The notes: generated by a model from the sequence alone, not told the origin. 64,000 bases of DNA from Bacteroidia bacterium Ga0077558 (GCA_001464625.1 LNFJ01000044.1:1-64000); one strand, 5' to 3'. Counted from the first letter of the stretch, positions 45,380 through 54,443 are shown. A program made the numbers and translations.

Positions 45380-46504
45380 ATGCAGCTAAACGATTTATAC
45401 GAGAAAGCCTCCGCCTTTGGCTTTTTGTCAATAGAAGAAGGAGTTCATCTCTACCACCATGCCCCACTGGCCGACCTGATGTTTATAGCCGATGAACTTC
45501 GGAAAAAACAGGTGCCACACGGAAAAGTGACCTGGCAGATAGACCGGAATGTGAACACCACTAATGTGTGTATTGCCAATTGTAAGTTTTGCAATTTTTA
45601 CCGCATACCCGGACATGCTGAAGCCTACATCACCGATATGCCAACTTATCGTAAAAAAATTGAAGAGACATTGAAATGGGGTGGCGACCAGTTATTATTA
45701 CAAGGTGGACACCACCCGGATCTGGGACTTCAATATTATGTGGAAACATTCAGCCAGATAAAAAAAGAATACCCACATATAAAGTTGCATACACTCGGAC
45801 CACCGGAAGTGGCACATATAACCAAACTTGAAAAATCAACGCACCGTGAGGTACTGATGGCATTGAAAGAAGCCGGTATGGATTCCTTACCAGGAGCCGG
45901 TGCAGAAATTTTAACGGACAGGGTTCGCCGATTAATTTCCAAAGGAAAATGTGGAGCACAGGAATGGCTGGATGTAATGCATGAAGCACACAAATTAAAT
46001 ATTACTACTTCGGCCACGATGATGTTTGGCCATGTAGAAACGATTGAAGAACGTTTTGACCATTTAGTAAAAATAAGAGAAGTACAAAGTCGCAAACCAG
46101 CAGATGCGAAGGGATTTTTAGCATTTATTCCGTGGACTTTCCAGGATGTAGATACGCTGCTGGCAAGAATACGAGGCGTCCAAAATTTAACTACGCCGGA
46201 AGAATACATTCGCATGATAGCACTCAGTCGCATTATGTTACCAAATGTAAAAAACATACAAGCCAGTTGGTTAACGGTTGGCAAACAAACGGCCTCCATT
46301 TGTTTGCATGCAGGTGCCAATGATTTCGGAAGTATTATGCTGGAAGAAAATGTAGTAAGTGCTGCCGGGGCGCCGTATCGCTTTACGTATAAATCAATAC
46401 AAGATGCCATTCGGGAGGCAGGTTTTGAACCGCAGCTACGAAACCAGCAATATGAATGGAGAGAAATACCAGAGACGATAGAAGAGCAGGTGATAGATTA
46501 CTGA
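45380..46504 (+). CDS. mqnC: cyclic dehypoxanthinyl futalosine synthase
   Basis: 374 residues, cytosolic radical SAM enzyme of the futalosine route to menaquinone: it cyclises dehypoxanthinyl futalosine. The [4Fe-4S] motif CIANCKFC has Cys64, Cys68 and Cys71, followed by the typical RIPGH. HTLGPPEV, GLDSLPGAGAE-like (GMDSLPGAGAE) and ATMMFGHVE match the family and separate it from MqnE. The ATG at 45380 is chosen because the promoter box ends just before it and MQLNDLYEKA is a usual beginning. The other mqn genes are not in the window, so menaquinone genes are scattered. Confidence 0.94.
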   Translation: MQLNDLYEKASAFGFLSIEEGVHLYHHAPLADLMFIADELRKKQVPHGKVTWQIDRNVNTTNVCIANCKFCNFYRIPGHAEAYITDMPTYRKKIEETLKWGGDQLLLQGGHHPDLGLQYYVETFSQIKKEYPHIKLHTLGPPEVAHITKLEKSTHREVLMALKEAGMDSLPGAGAEILTDRVRRLISKGKCGAQEWLDVMHEAHKLNITTSATMMFGHVETIEERFDHLVKIREVQSRKPADAKGFLAFIPWTFQDVDTLLARIRGVQNLTTPEEYIRMIALSRIMLPNVKNIQASWLTVGKQTASICLHAGANDFGSIMLEENVVSAAGAPYRFTYKSIQDAIREAGFEPQLRNQQYEWREIPETIEEQVIDY

Positions 46505-46513
46505 TGATGAAAA

Positions 46514-46578
46514 GTGAATGGTCAATTGTGAAGGAGGTCGTTTAATTAAGCTGCGAGTTTTGAGCTACGAGTTACGAG
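46514..46578 (+). repeat. two heptamer blocks between mqnC and DUF3817
   Basis: Block one: GTGAATG, GTCAATT, GTGAAGG (46514-46534). Block two: CTGCGAG, TTTTGAG, CTACGAG, TTACGAG (46551-46578). Both have period 7 but different units; they fill most of the 87-bp gap between the genes. Confidence 0.7.
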
Positions 46579-46591
46579 ATAAATACACACC

Positions 46592-46912
46592 ATGAAAAAA
46601 ACATATAGTTGGTTTAGAAAGATTGCATTTGTAGAAGGCATTTCGTTTTTAGTGTTATTATTAATTGCGATGCCATTAAAATATTTTGCGAATATGCCGA
46701 TGGCCGTTACCCTTGTGGGTGGATTGCATGGTGTATTGTTTGTTGGTTTAGCGGTGGCAGCTTACCTGGTAAAAGACCAGTACAATAAATCGTTTGGATG
46801 GGGGTTAAAAGTTTTTGTTGCATCTATTATTCCGTTTGGTACTTTTTATATGGATAAGGAGTGGAAGAGGGAAGAGGGAAGAGGAGGCGACAGGATAAAT
46901 CAAGTCGTATAG
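46592..46912 (+). CDS. DUF3817 membrane protein
   Basis: 106 residues with three predicted transmembrane helices and the DUF3817 pattern: FRKIAFVEGISFLVLLLIAMPLKY at the start and GGLHGVLFVGLAVAAY in the second helix. DUF3817 domains are small integral membrane proteins of unknown activity, at times near antiporter or quinone genes. The tail (KREEGRGGDR) derives from a GGAAGAG heptamer repeat rather than the fold. Confidence 0.88.
   Translation: MKKTYSWFRKIAFVEGISFLVLLLIAMPLKYFANMPMAVTLVGGLHGVLFVGLAVAAYLVKDQYNKSFGWGLKVFVASIIPFGTFYMDKEWKREEGRGGDRINQVV
46863..46883 (+). repeat. GGAAGAG heptamer repeat in the DUF3817 3' end
   Basis: Three perfect copies of GGAAGAG (46863-46869, 46870-46876, 46877-46883), 21 bases or seven codons, encode part of the C-terminal tail of the DUF3817 protein. 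Confidence 0.8.
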
Positions 46913-46956
46913 TTTATAATGTAGAATATCGAGTATATAATCATGAACCTTATTCA

Positions 46957-47607
46957 ATGAAAAGATGTATTATAATATTTTTTTTACTTCTATCGATAAA
47001 AACTACATACGGTCAAAAATCTGATGAACTCTTGAATGTTCATGTGAAAAAACATATAAGTGATCTAAATACAAAAGGTATTGACACAGTTTGCATCTAT
47101 CAAGCCTATTGCGTTGGCTGCCTATATAGGTGGGAAAATGAAGAAGACGAATGTGAATTTGAAGGTATATTTATTTCAACATATATTTTTTGGATAGAGA
47201 ATGGACACTCCTTTATGACTAAAAAGGATAATTGTTTTGACTATTCAACCCAGAAGATTCAAAATGATAGTATCTGGCAGTTCTTTTTTAGGAATAGAGA
47301 TACAATTGTAAAGGAAGAAATCAAGATGCCGCAGTTCATTGAAGTTAAAGAAGGAAAAGAAAAAATATATTCTTCGAGTATCAGTCATTCAAGATTCCAG
47401 CAAATTCAAATCATAGTTGGCCGAGATACTATTATCAATAAAGAGCTTGATGATTACCATTTCAGCAAAGAAGTTGGAACATTGCATCAAAAAAATATCA
47501 ATTATGACTATAACATAAATTCTCAATTAAAAAATTTTCAACTTTTGATTTCTAGATCAATTAAATCTGCAACTCAAAAACAAAAACTGATAAAAACAAG
47601 AAGATAA
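46957..47607 (+). CDS. exported protein of unknown function
   Basis: 216 residues from the ATG at 46957, where MKRCIIIFFLLLSI gives a proper signal peptide (TYGQ cleavage); a longer frame from 46861 overlaps the DUF3817 gene and the heptamer repeat and is not used. The mature part has a Cys-rich stretch (CIYQAYCVGCLYRWENEEDECEF at about 36-58 with four Cys) that may bind metal or form disulfides, then charged, AT-rich-coded sequence. I do not recognise the family. The codon use is more AT-rich than its neighbours. Confidence 0.6.
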   Translation: MKRCIIIFFLLLSIKTTYGQKSDELLNVHVKKHISDLNTKGIDTVCIYQAYCVGCLYRWENEEDECEFEGIFISTYIFWIENGHSFMTKKDNCFDYSTQKIQNDSIWQFFFRNRDTIVKEEIKMPQFIEVKEGKEKIYSSSISHSRFQQIQIIVGRDTIINKELDDYHFSKEVGTLHQKNINYDYNINSQLKNFQLLISRSIKSATQKQKLIKTRR

Positions 47608-47691
47608 AAATCCATGAAATATCTATCCTTCTTTCTTACCAAACTCTCTCCCCAATAAATTCCTACCTTCACCAAATCAAATCATCCCGCT

Positions 47692-48156
47692 ATGAAAAAT
47701 TATCTATTAATTCTTTTAGCTTCTTCACTATTCGTTGCCTGTAATAATAATGCTGACAAACCTGGTGATCATGATGACTCAACAGATATTGCCGAGTATG
47801 TATATAGCTGGCAGGCTACATTAGATGATTCAACCGGTAAACTGGAAATGAAAAAACTGGAAATGGTGGGACCGGATTCTCTTTCGCCACAAGCGGTTGT
47901 TGATTTTTTAAACACAAACAATCCTAATATCACTCTTACATATTTAAAAACCTCCGGCGATACAATTTTTATAAAAATCCCTGATGCAAATTATCTAACG
48001 CAGCAGATGGGTTCTACCGGGCCTACCATGTACTTTGCTTCGGCCGTTTATAATCTTACCGAAATACCGGGTATCCGCTTTGCCAACTTTGATTTTGAAG
48101 AAGGCGATCATGCACAGCCGGGAACTTTTACGAGAGAAAGTTTTAAAGAAGAATAA
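47692..48156 (+). CDS. small lipoprotein of unknown function
   Basis: 154 residues with lipobox FVAC (Cys17) followed by a polar linker rich in N and D. The mature region (YVYSWQATLDDSTGKLEM, then SPQAVVDFLN and YLKTSGDTIFIKI) looks like a small alpha/beta domain such as a GerMN-like or other envelope module, but this is not firm. It ends five bases before an inverted repeat that separates it from the convergent cytochrome gene. Confidence 0.7.
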   Translation: MKNYLLILLASSLFVACNNNADKPGDHDDSTDIAEYVYSWQATLDDSTGKLEMKKLEMVGPDSLSPQAVVDFLNTNNPNITLTYLKTSGDTIFIKIPDANYLTQQMGSTGPTMYFASAVYNLTEIPGIRFANFDFEEGDHAQPGTFTRESFKEE

Positions 48157-48160
48157 AGTA

Positions 48161-48232
48161 TCCCGCAAAGACGCAACGGCGCAAAGAATACTTTAAAGAT
48201 TTTACTTTTTGCGACTTAGCGTCTTTGCGGGA
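48161..48232. repeat. REP-like inverted repeat between convergent genes
   Basis: TCCCGCAAAGACGC (48161-48174) and GCGTCTTTGCGGGA (48219-48232) are exact reverse complements, 14 bp, enclosing 44 bp with a second partial pair (GCGCAAAG and TTTTTGCG). The GCAAAGACGC unit is a sequence I recognise from intergenic repeats in Bacteroidota. Position between convergent stops suggests it also acts as a two-way terminator. Confidence 0.75.
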
Positions 48233-48238
48233 AAAAAT

Positions 48239-49192
48239 TTACTTCGGATATTTTTCTACTTTATTCGTTATTGGTTTCACTGTTCGCAAGTATGCATACA
48301 CGGCTTTCAATTCTTCGTCACCCATTTTAGAATACATGGCCCATGGCATGATGGAGTTCATTCTTCCAGGATATTTGTTCACCATTTCATCAGCGCCATT
48401 GTTTTTAAATCTTGCTAAAAACATTTCTTCTGTCCAGGTGCCTATACCCGTTGCAGAATCGGGAGTGATGTTGGCCACACCCACTTTAAACATTGGTAAG
48501 TCAAAAACAAAACCTCCGGAAAATATTTTTGAAAAATCCGGGCCTTGCGGACCCATCGGCGTATGGCATTCCGAACACACTGCTGCATTTACAATGTATT
48601 CGCCATATTTTACTTTATCGGCTTTATCAGGAATGGTATTATTATCAAGATTAACAACAGGCAACGGTCCAAGCATACTCATTGGTATTTCCAATTTGCG
48701 GGGAGGCGTCGTTCTTTCAATTGGTTTTAAAGTACGGATATACGCTACAATAGCAAGAATATCATTTTTAGCCATCTTGCTATAATGCTGGTAAGGCATT
48801 ATGGGAAAAAGTGTGTCCCCTTTCTTATTAATACCCCCTGTAATAGCCCTGATTATTTCTTCATCGCTCCAATCTTTTAATGCAAACGGAGTAATGTTTG
48901 GTGGCGTTACTTCTCCGGGAATTCCTTCTGCTTTTCCAAACGGAATAGGAGCACCCCCTCCCTCAGTTCCAGGCACTACCGGCATGGAGAACTTGCCGGT
49001 ATCCCTTACGCTATGGCAATCCATACATTGGGTAACATAATGCGCCAGGTAATGGCCCCTTTCAACTAATTGTTTTAATGAATCTGTTTCTGTGGATGCT
49101 TGCTTATCAGAAGTACTGTTATTACAAGCGGAGAAATATACAGCAGCGATTGTAATTGAAAACAATGCTGCCAATACGAGGAGCTTTCTCAT
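48239..49192 (-). CDS. diheme c-type cytochrome lipoprotein
   Basis: 317 residues: lipobox FSAC (Cys23), then two cytochrome c domains with CMDCH (56-60) and CSECH (206-210). Each domain carries a downstream Met-containing region (PIMPYQHYSKM and SIMPWAMYSKM) as sixth ligand. The two halves repeat the same layout, so it is a diheme protein facing the periplasm, fit for electron transfer to a terminal oxidase or dehydrogenase. Partner genes are not adjacent. Confidence 0.92.
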   Translation of the reverse strand: MRKLLVLAALFSITIAAVYFSACNNSTSDKQASTETDSLKQLVERGHYLAHYVTQCMDCHSVRDTGKFSMPVVPGTEGGGAPIPFGKAEGIPGEVTPPNITPFALKDWSDEEIIRAITGGINKKGDTLFPIMPYQHYSKMAKNDILAIVAYIRTLKPIERTTPPRKLEIPMSMLGPLPVVNLDNNTIPDKADKVKYGEYIVNAAVCSECHTPMGPQGPDFSKIFSGGFVFDLPMFKVGVANITPDSATGIGTWTEEMFLARFKNNGADEMVNKYPGRMNSIMPWAMYSKMGDEELKAVYAYLRTVKPITNKVEKYPK

Positions 49193-49210
49193 GTTGGTTT
49201 GCGGTTTAGT

Positions 49211-49238
49211 TGGTTAATGGTTAGTAAAAGGTAAAAAG
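49211..49238 (-). repeat. weak heptamer block upstream of the cytochrome gene
   Basis: TGGTTAA, TGGTTAG, TAAAAGG, TAAAAAG run in sequence with a period of 7. The units are less alike than in the other blocks, so this is the weakest heptamer array. Confidence 0.45.
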
Positions 49239-49288
49239 TTTTGGGGAATTGGAAGAGAATTATTTTACCAGCCTATTAATACTATAAT

Positions 49289-50494
49289 TTACTTAAGCAC
49301 ATAACCAACACTTAACGTCAGCGGAACTTTTACACCATTATTATCCGGAAAAATATTGCCATTGGAGAAATGGCCGATTCTGATACCTGTTTGCAGGTTT
49401 TTGTTTTTGCCGGTAAAAACATTCAGCCCCATCTGGTCATGAAATGTAAAATGCCGTCCTGTTTTTTCATCATCAATCAATGTTTTTGAAATATAAGTCG
49501 GGCCTGCTACAGAATATTCAAAATACACATCCGTTTTCTTAGAACGGAAAGCGGCAAACTTCAACACCGGGTAAACAGAGAATGTTGCAAATCCTTCTTT
49601 ATTGTCTTCACTTTTCCAATAACCCACCGTAGTGCCAATATCAAAAGCAAAGACTTTTCTTGCATGAAAAATATTTCGCTGGTAGTTTACAGAAATACCA
49701 GACCGCACATGAGCATCACCACCCCAGAAGAAAGGAAGGGTTTTAGAGAACAGATCATTTACACCATAGCCCAATGCATTGCTGGTATACGCTACATTAA
49801 GAAAATGCTTAGGAAAATGATAACCACTTTTAATTACACTCTCCACTTTTTCTTTTGACAATTCCCTTAAGTGATAATTAAAGCCGGTAGAAAAGAAAGT
49901 GGTTTGTGGTTGCTTTTCTTTGGCATGCGCCGGTGATAGTGTGGCACCCAATAGCAATTCCCATTTATGATTGAGATGATATTTAAAGCCTGCACCAAAC
50001 AATCCGGTTGCATATACTGCATTTTTAACGGCAGGCACATCGTTTATATAAATGCCTTTTCTTGTTACTACTCCTAACCCTCCTTCTGCATACAGCGAAA
50101 GTTTTTTATGTAATGGAATATTCCCCACCAACGTAAGTCCGCCCACATTCATCCACACAGTACGAATTGCCTGGTCTCCATTAATACTTTTATAGCCCAC
50201 CCAATCAACAGGTCGCATATAAGTAATTTGCGCCGCCAAATATTTATTGAATTCATAGCCATACAAAACAAGTCGTGGTGCAATATGCGGCACCGTTACT
50301 GATTCAGCAGTAAAGCCCGGCTCCAGTTGTGCAAATGAAAAAGGATAATTAATATAGCCAAGACTAACGCCGAAATAAGCATTCTTTAATCCGGCAGGGT
50401 ATTGGATTCTTTTTTCGCCGGGCTGTGCAATTGCCGAAAAAAAATTTGTATAAAATAGTAATGCAGTTAAAATACAAGCTTGTCTTGCCTTCAT
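49289..50494 (-). CDS. PagL-like acyloxyacyl hydrolase, outer-membrane lipid A deacylase family
   Basis: 401 residues with a signal peptide (SAIAQ, about 1-23) and alternating aromatic beta strands suited to an outer-membrane barrel. The C-terminus has RIGHFSNGNIFPDNNGV, matching the PagL His-x-Ser-Asn-Gly catalytic region, and ends in VGYVLK as barrels do. PagL removes a 3-O acyl chain from lipid A. The protein is about twice as long as classical PagL (~170 residues); the extra N-terminal half appears to be a second beta domain. Substrate here is inferred. Confidence 0.78.
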   Translation of the reverse strand: MKARQACILTALLFYTNFFSAIAQPGEKRIQYPAGLKNAYFGVSLGYINYPFSFAQLEPGFTAESVTVPHIAPRLVLYGYEFNKYLAAQITYMRPVDWVGYKSINGDQAIRTVWMNVGGLTLVGNIPLHKKLSLYAEGGLGVVTRKGIYINDVPAVKNAVYATGLFGAGFKYHLNHKWELLLGATLSPAHAKEKQPQTTFFSTGFNYHLRELSKEKVESVIKSGYHFPKHFLNVAYTSNALGYGVNDLFSKTLPFFWGGDAHVRSGISVNYQRNIFHARKVFAFDIGTTVGYWKSEDNKEGFATFSVYPVLKFAAFRSKKTDVYFEYSVAGPTYISKTLIDDEKTGRHFTFHDQMGLNVFTGKNKNLQTGIRIGHFSNGNIFPDNNGVKVPLTLSVGYVLK

Positions 50495-50509
50495 AATTTT
50501 CGTTTGTAA

Positions 50510-51607
50510 TCAAAGTATTTGTATCGCTTCCATCTTTTCATTCATTACTAACATACGACTGCTGTATCCCTTTTCGATTTTTCCATAGTCATTTAGACCA
50601 AGCAATTTTGCAGGGTACAGACTGCACATCCTCAACGCTTCTGCCAATTCAATTCCTGTAAAATTAACCAGGTTTTGTATTGCTTTTGTCATTGTTAAAG
50701 CGGAGCCGCTTAAAATATTATTTGCTTCATATTTATTGCCTGCTGCCTGGTGTTGATATTCTCCTTCGGCTGTATCGGTTACTGCATCAGTAATTACAAA
50801 TAATCTTTCCTTCATTACTTGCTTTGCAATACGTATTGCTGCGTAGTCAACATGATAGCCATCAGGAATAATACTTGCCATTGCTGTAGCATCATCCATT
50901 GCGGCACCAACCAAACCTGGCTGGCGGTGTTGTAATGGACTCATGGCATTGTATAAATGAGTAACGGCAGAAATGCCATTCGCAAAACCTTCTTTTGCTT
51001 CATCATATGTCGCATTACTGTGCCCAGCAGAAATAATAATGCCCTGTGATTTTATTATTTTAATAATTTCGGCGCTAACGGTTTCTGGTGCCAGTGTTAT
51101 CATTTTAATTACTCCCTTTCCATAATTCAACAAATCCTGCACTTGTTGTACGGAAGGAGAATGAATTAGTGATTCAATATGTGCACCCCGCTTACTGGCA
51201 TTTATCCACGGGCCTTCTACATGCAAACCAAGAATACCGGTTCCGTTATTCTTCCAATACTCTCTTACAGCATCAATACATTTATAAAATACTTCGTACG
51301 TATTGGTAGCCACGGTTGGTAAACAAAAAAAGGTTCCCCCTTTTGCATTATGCTCTTGTAATTTTTGCAGCGATGCCGGTTCCGGATGGGCGGATAATAA
51401 TCTTCCTCCGGCTCCGTAGATCTGTAAGTCGATAAAAGCGGGAGCTAGAAAACAATGAGGAAATTTTTCAGCCTTTTGGTTTGTCGGTAAGGATGAAATA
51501 GAAATAATGTCTTTTATTGTTTCATTCTCAACTACTACTGCATTATCACTTAGCCAGTTCGCACCTGTAAAAATTTTATCTGCAATATATATTGTAATAG
51601 TTGCCAC
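50510..51607 (-). CDS. nagA: N-acetylglucosamine-6-phosphate deacetylase
   Basis: 365 residues, cytosolic. GTG start at 51607 (MATITIYIADKIF). Family marks in order: HVEGPWINASKRGAH, SAGHSNATYDEA (metal His), THLYNAMSPLQHRQPG (metal His), DGYHVD and ITDAVTDT with the catalytic Asp. It removes the acetyl group from GlcNAc-6-P in amino-sugar catabolism and wall recycling. No nagB or transporter is adjacent. A near-consensus box TATCTTTC lies upstream on the minus strand. Confidence 0.94.
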   Translation of the reverse strand: MATITIYIADKIFTGANWLSDNAVVVENETIKDIISISSLPTNQKAEKFPHCFLAPAFIDLQIYGAGGRLLSAHPEPASLQKLQEHNAKGGTFFCLPTVATNTYEVFYKCIDAVREYWKNNGTGILGLHVEGPWINASKRGAHIESLIHSPSVQQVQDLLNYGKGVIKMITLAPETVSAEIIKIIKSQGIIISAGHSNATYDEAKEGFANGISAVTHLYNAMSPLQHRQPGLVGAAMDDATAMASIIPDGYHVDYAAIRIAKQVMKERLFVITDAVTDTAEGEYQHQAAGNKYEANNILSGSALTMTKAIQNLVNFTGIELAEALRMCSLYPAKLLGLNDYGKIEKGYSSRMLVMNEKMEAIQIL

Positions 51608-51636
51608 CGGGGCTGAAAGATAAATGATTTTAGTCT

Positions 51637-52188
51637 TTACAAAAGACCAAACTCTTTCCTGGTGATTGTAAGAATAAAAGGTTGAATAGATTTTAAAATT
51701 TCAGCTGTTGCACCTGTATTGATAAACCTGTTGTATTGATGCAGGTCTATACGCCGGGAGTAAGGAACTGGTATGTAACTATAACCTGATGCAGATGCAG
51801 CATCATTATACCGGACGAATAATTCGGATGGCTTGTCTGCCCTGTTGTAAGTACAATAACTGAATTTTACAACGTAGTGATTTTTTGCAAAATGGTAGGC
51901 TGTATCATATTTGTAACTGTAGGGATCATTCTCTCCCATTCCATCAATCCGGATCTTCAAAAAATCATCGTAATACAAAACCCTGCATAAATCATAGATA
52001 TCAGGACCCTTTGATGTATCCAGAATTAATTTTTTATTTACATCCACCAATACCGGATCTAGCTTTTTCATTTCTTTTTTCCCGGCATCTGTTGTAATCA
52101 TTATCATGCCTTTACAATCCCACGGACAATGTTGAGCGGAGACAACTGTAGAAATTATGAATAACGAAAATAAAAATAGATAGCGCAT
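51637..52188 (-). CDS. exported protein of unknown function
   Basis: 183 residues: signal peptide 1-18 (VVSAQ), HCPWDCKG right after the cleavage site (two Cys that may pair), then MIMITTDAGKKEMKKL, a sequence with a CarboxypepD-like or lipocalin-like flavour but no clear match. The rest is mixed alpha/beta with many Tyr. It stands upstream of nagA by 29 bp on the same strand and may be co-transcribed. Function not recognised. Confidence 0.65.
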   Translation of the reverse strand: MRYLFLFSLFIISTVVSAQHCPWDCKGMIMITTDAGKKEMKKLDPVLVDVNKKLILDTSKGPDIYDLCRVLYYDDFLKIRIDGMGENDPYSYKYDTAYHFAKNHYVVKFSYCTYNRADKPSELFVRYNDAASASGYSYIPVPYSRRIDLHQYNRFINTGATAEILKSIQPFILTITRKEFGLL

Positions 52189-52244
52189 ATGGAAGGTAAA
52201 GCTACTACAGCTTTTTTAAAAAAGGCTACCCTTATCCGGGTATT

Positions 52245-52934
52245 TTAACCTGCTACAAAGCGATAGCCAATTCCTTTGATGGTGATTATTTCCAGAGAAG
52301 AATCTTCTTTAAGGTAACTGCGGAGCTTGGTGATGTACACATCGAGATTGCGGCTGTTAAAGAAGGAATCGTTTCCCCAAAGCAGGTTGAGAATATCTTT
52401 GCGGTCAATTATTTTTTCCCGGTTTTCGTAGAGCAATTTTAGTAGCTCACTTTCCCTATAAGAAAGCTTTTTCTCTTCTTTACCATTACTCAGAAGCTGC
52501 CTGTTCATCTGAAAATTATAGCGGCCCATAATCGCTATTCCATCGATTGATTTGGGTAATCCTTCTTGTTTATTCTTCAGCAGGTTTTGAATACGCACAA
52601 TCAACTCTTCCATGCTAAACGGCTTGCGGATATAATCGTTGCCGCCTGCCGAAAAACCTTTTACTACATCTTCCGTTTGTACTTTGGCGGTCAAAAAAAT
52701 TATCGGCACTTCTTCATTCAGTTCCCGTATTTCATCAGCAATTGTAAATCCATCTTTATTCGGCAGCATCACATCCAGCACACAGATATCTGGTTTGGAT
52801 TTTTTAAATAATTCGGTTGCCTTTGCACCATCACTTTCCATTACCACTTCATAGTTGCGGCTTTCCAGGCTTTCCTTTACGATCTTGCCAAGAAAGAGCT
52901 CGTCTTCCACATATAAAACTTTGGTGTTGCTCAT
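52245..52934 (-). CDS. OmpR-family response regulator
   Basis: 229 residues: receiver domain (1-120) with phosphoacceptor Asp in CVLDVMLPNKDGF (about residue 54) and the Lys of IRKPFSMEEL, then an OmpR-type winged helix (about 130-229, SYRESELLKLLYENR, DVYITKLRSYL). Its start overlaps the end of the upstream histidine kinase gene by 4 bp, so the two are a translationally coupled pair. Target genes are unknown. Confidence 0.95.
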   Translation of the reverse strand: MSNTKVLYVEDELFLGKIVKESLESRNYEVVMESDGAKATELFKKSKPDICVLDVMLPNKDGFTIADEIRELNEEVPIIFLTAKVQTEDVVKGFSAGGNDYIRKPFSMEELIVRIQNLLKNKQEGLPKSIDGIAIMGRYNFQMNRQLLSNGKEEKKLSYRESELLKLLYENREKIIDRKDILNLLWGNDSFFNSRNLDVYITKLRSYLKEDSSLEIITIKGIGYRFVAG

Positions 52935-54418
52935 GCTGGTTTTTTGGGTAGTGTGATGATAAATGAAGTACCGATGCCCGGTTGAGTTTCTACTGCAATG
53001 GTTCCCTTATGTTGTTCAATAACCCTTGCAACATAGCTTAATCCCAGCCCATAACCTTTTGCATTGTGTGTATCGCCATGCGGCACCCGAAAAAATTTTT
53101 CAAATATTTTTTCTTTGTATTCGGCATCAATACCAATTCCATTATCGGTGACAGTCAATGCAATTGCATTATCTCTTTCTGCCAAATTAATTTGTACCGA
53201 CAGGTTTTCTTTGCTGTATTTAATTGCATTATCGAGGAGGTTAAATACTACGCTAAGCAGGTGCAACCTATCCGCCAGCAAAATAAGATTGCCTTCGTTA
53301 GTAACAGTTACCCTGGCATTGTTTTTTTCAAACTGTAATTTCAGGGAGCCTACTACTTCATCAACCACTTCTTTCAAATCAACAGTTTCATATTTCAGCT
53401 CCACTTCTTTTTTCTCGAACATAGAAAGTTTAAGCACTTTATCTACCAGCAAGCTTAACCGTTGTAACTCATTCTGAGAAATATCAAGATACTCCTTCGT
53501 ACGTTTCGGGTCATCAATCGCATTAAAATTTTTCAATGCTTCGATAGCAACTCCCACGGTGGCAATTGGCGTTTTTAATTCATGAGTAATATTGCTGATG
53601 AATTCATTTTTCAACGCTGCTAATCGTTGTTGACGTAATAGATTTCGATAGAGCAATACAAACGAAAGAATGGTAATCCCTAATAAAAGAATTGAAAAAA
53701 GAATAGGCTGTGTAATTTGCCGGAATAAATACGGAACCGTATTACCCAGGTTTAGTTGAAAAGAAATCGGTTTGGCAAAACCAACTACTACTTCATTTAA
53801 TGGTTGTGGATTATCAAGATCCGGATTATCATTTTTATTAACGGAGAAAGGAACGTTTAGTTTTTGTTGTTTCAAAGCCACTTTGTATGCAGAATCAACT
53901 TCAGCAATCCGTAATGAATCTTGAAGAGAATCAACACCATATAACATATTGAAAATATAACTTCCTCCTTCTGATCTTCCCGTAATATGTTGTTCCATGT
54001 TTACCGGCTCTCCGTCCTTAGTTACACTATTGGATTCACTCATTGAAATAACAACACCTTGCTTTTCATTTTTGATTATTCGCAGCGAGTCATTTAGTTT
54101 ATTGCGGATAACATTGATGGTAGAGATCATTTCGGGCCTTGGACGAATGTTTACATTCATGTGTCGCTGGCCATCCTTGTTCATAAAAATTTTTACTTTG
54201 CCTCCACGGCCACTATCCTGTTTATTCCAATCCATTTCCCCCAGGTTTAGTTTTGCTGTTTGTAATTGCAAAATGGCATCTCTGAAGGTGGCTTCTGTTT
54301 TTATAACTAAGGACCTTTTCTCCCGGTTATAGTTTTGTTGTAACCAGTATAACTGGAAACCGGTGATACCGAGAATGGCCACCCACATTAATAATGCTAA
54401 CCAACGGAGACTGTTCAT
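52931..54418 (-). CDS. sensor histidine kinase
   Basis: 495 residues: transmembrane helix 1 at about 5-26, a ~200-residue periplasmic sensor domain, helix 2 at about 235-257 (ILFSILLLGITILSFVLLY), DHp with SNITHELKTPIATVG (phosphorylated His), then HATPase_c with DNAIKYSKEN, DNGIGID and GYGLGLSYV. The periplasmic domain is not a known type. It partners the OmpR regulator just downstream. Confidence 0.95.
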   Translation of the reverse strand: MNSLRWLALLMWVAILGITGFQLYWLQQNYNREKRSLVIKTEATFRDAILQLQTAKLNLGEMDWNKQDSGRGGKVKIFMNKDGQRHMNVNIRPRPEMISTINVIRNKLNDSLRIIKNEKQGVVISMSESNSVTKDGEPVNMEQHITGRSEGGSYIFNMLYGVDSLQDSLRIAEVDSAYKVALKQQKLNVPFSVNKNDNPDLDNPQPLNEVVVGFAKPISFQLNLGNTVPYLFRQITQPILFSILLLGITILSFVLLYRNLLRQQRLAALKNEFISNITHELKTPIATVGVAIEALKNFNAIDDPKRTKEYLDISQNELQRLSLLVDKVLKLSMFEKKEVELKYETVDLKEVVDEVVGSLKLQFEKNNARVTVTNEGNLILLADRLHLLSVVFNLLDNAIKYSKENLSVQINLAERDNAIALTVTDNGIGIDAEYKEKIFEKFFRVPHGDTHNAKGYGLGLSYVARVIEQHKGTIAVETQPGIGTSFIITLPKKPA

Positions 54419-54435
54419 GTAAATAAATTCCGAAA

Positions 54436-54443
54436 CAAATGTA
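54436..54443 (-). promoter_or_regulatory. TAnnTTTG box before the histidine kinase
   Basis: On the minus strand 54443-54436 reads TACATTTG, an exact -7 box 17 bases before the ATG at 54418; the leader would be about 12 bases. No clear -33 box. Confidence 0.5.

Noticed and set aside
45736-46410. 224-codon antisense frame in mqnC
   Set aside because: Shadow of a strongly supported gene; no initiation context and no motif.
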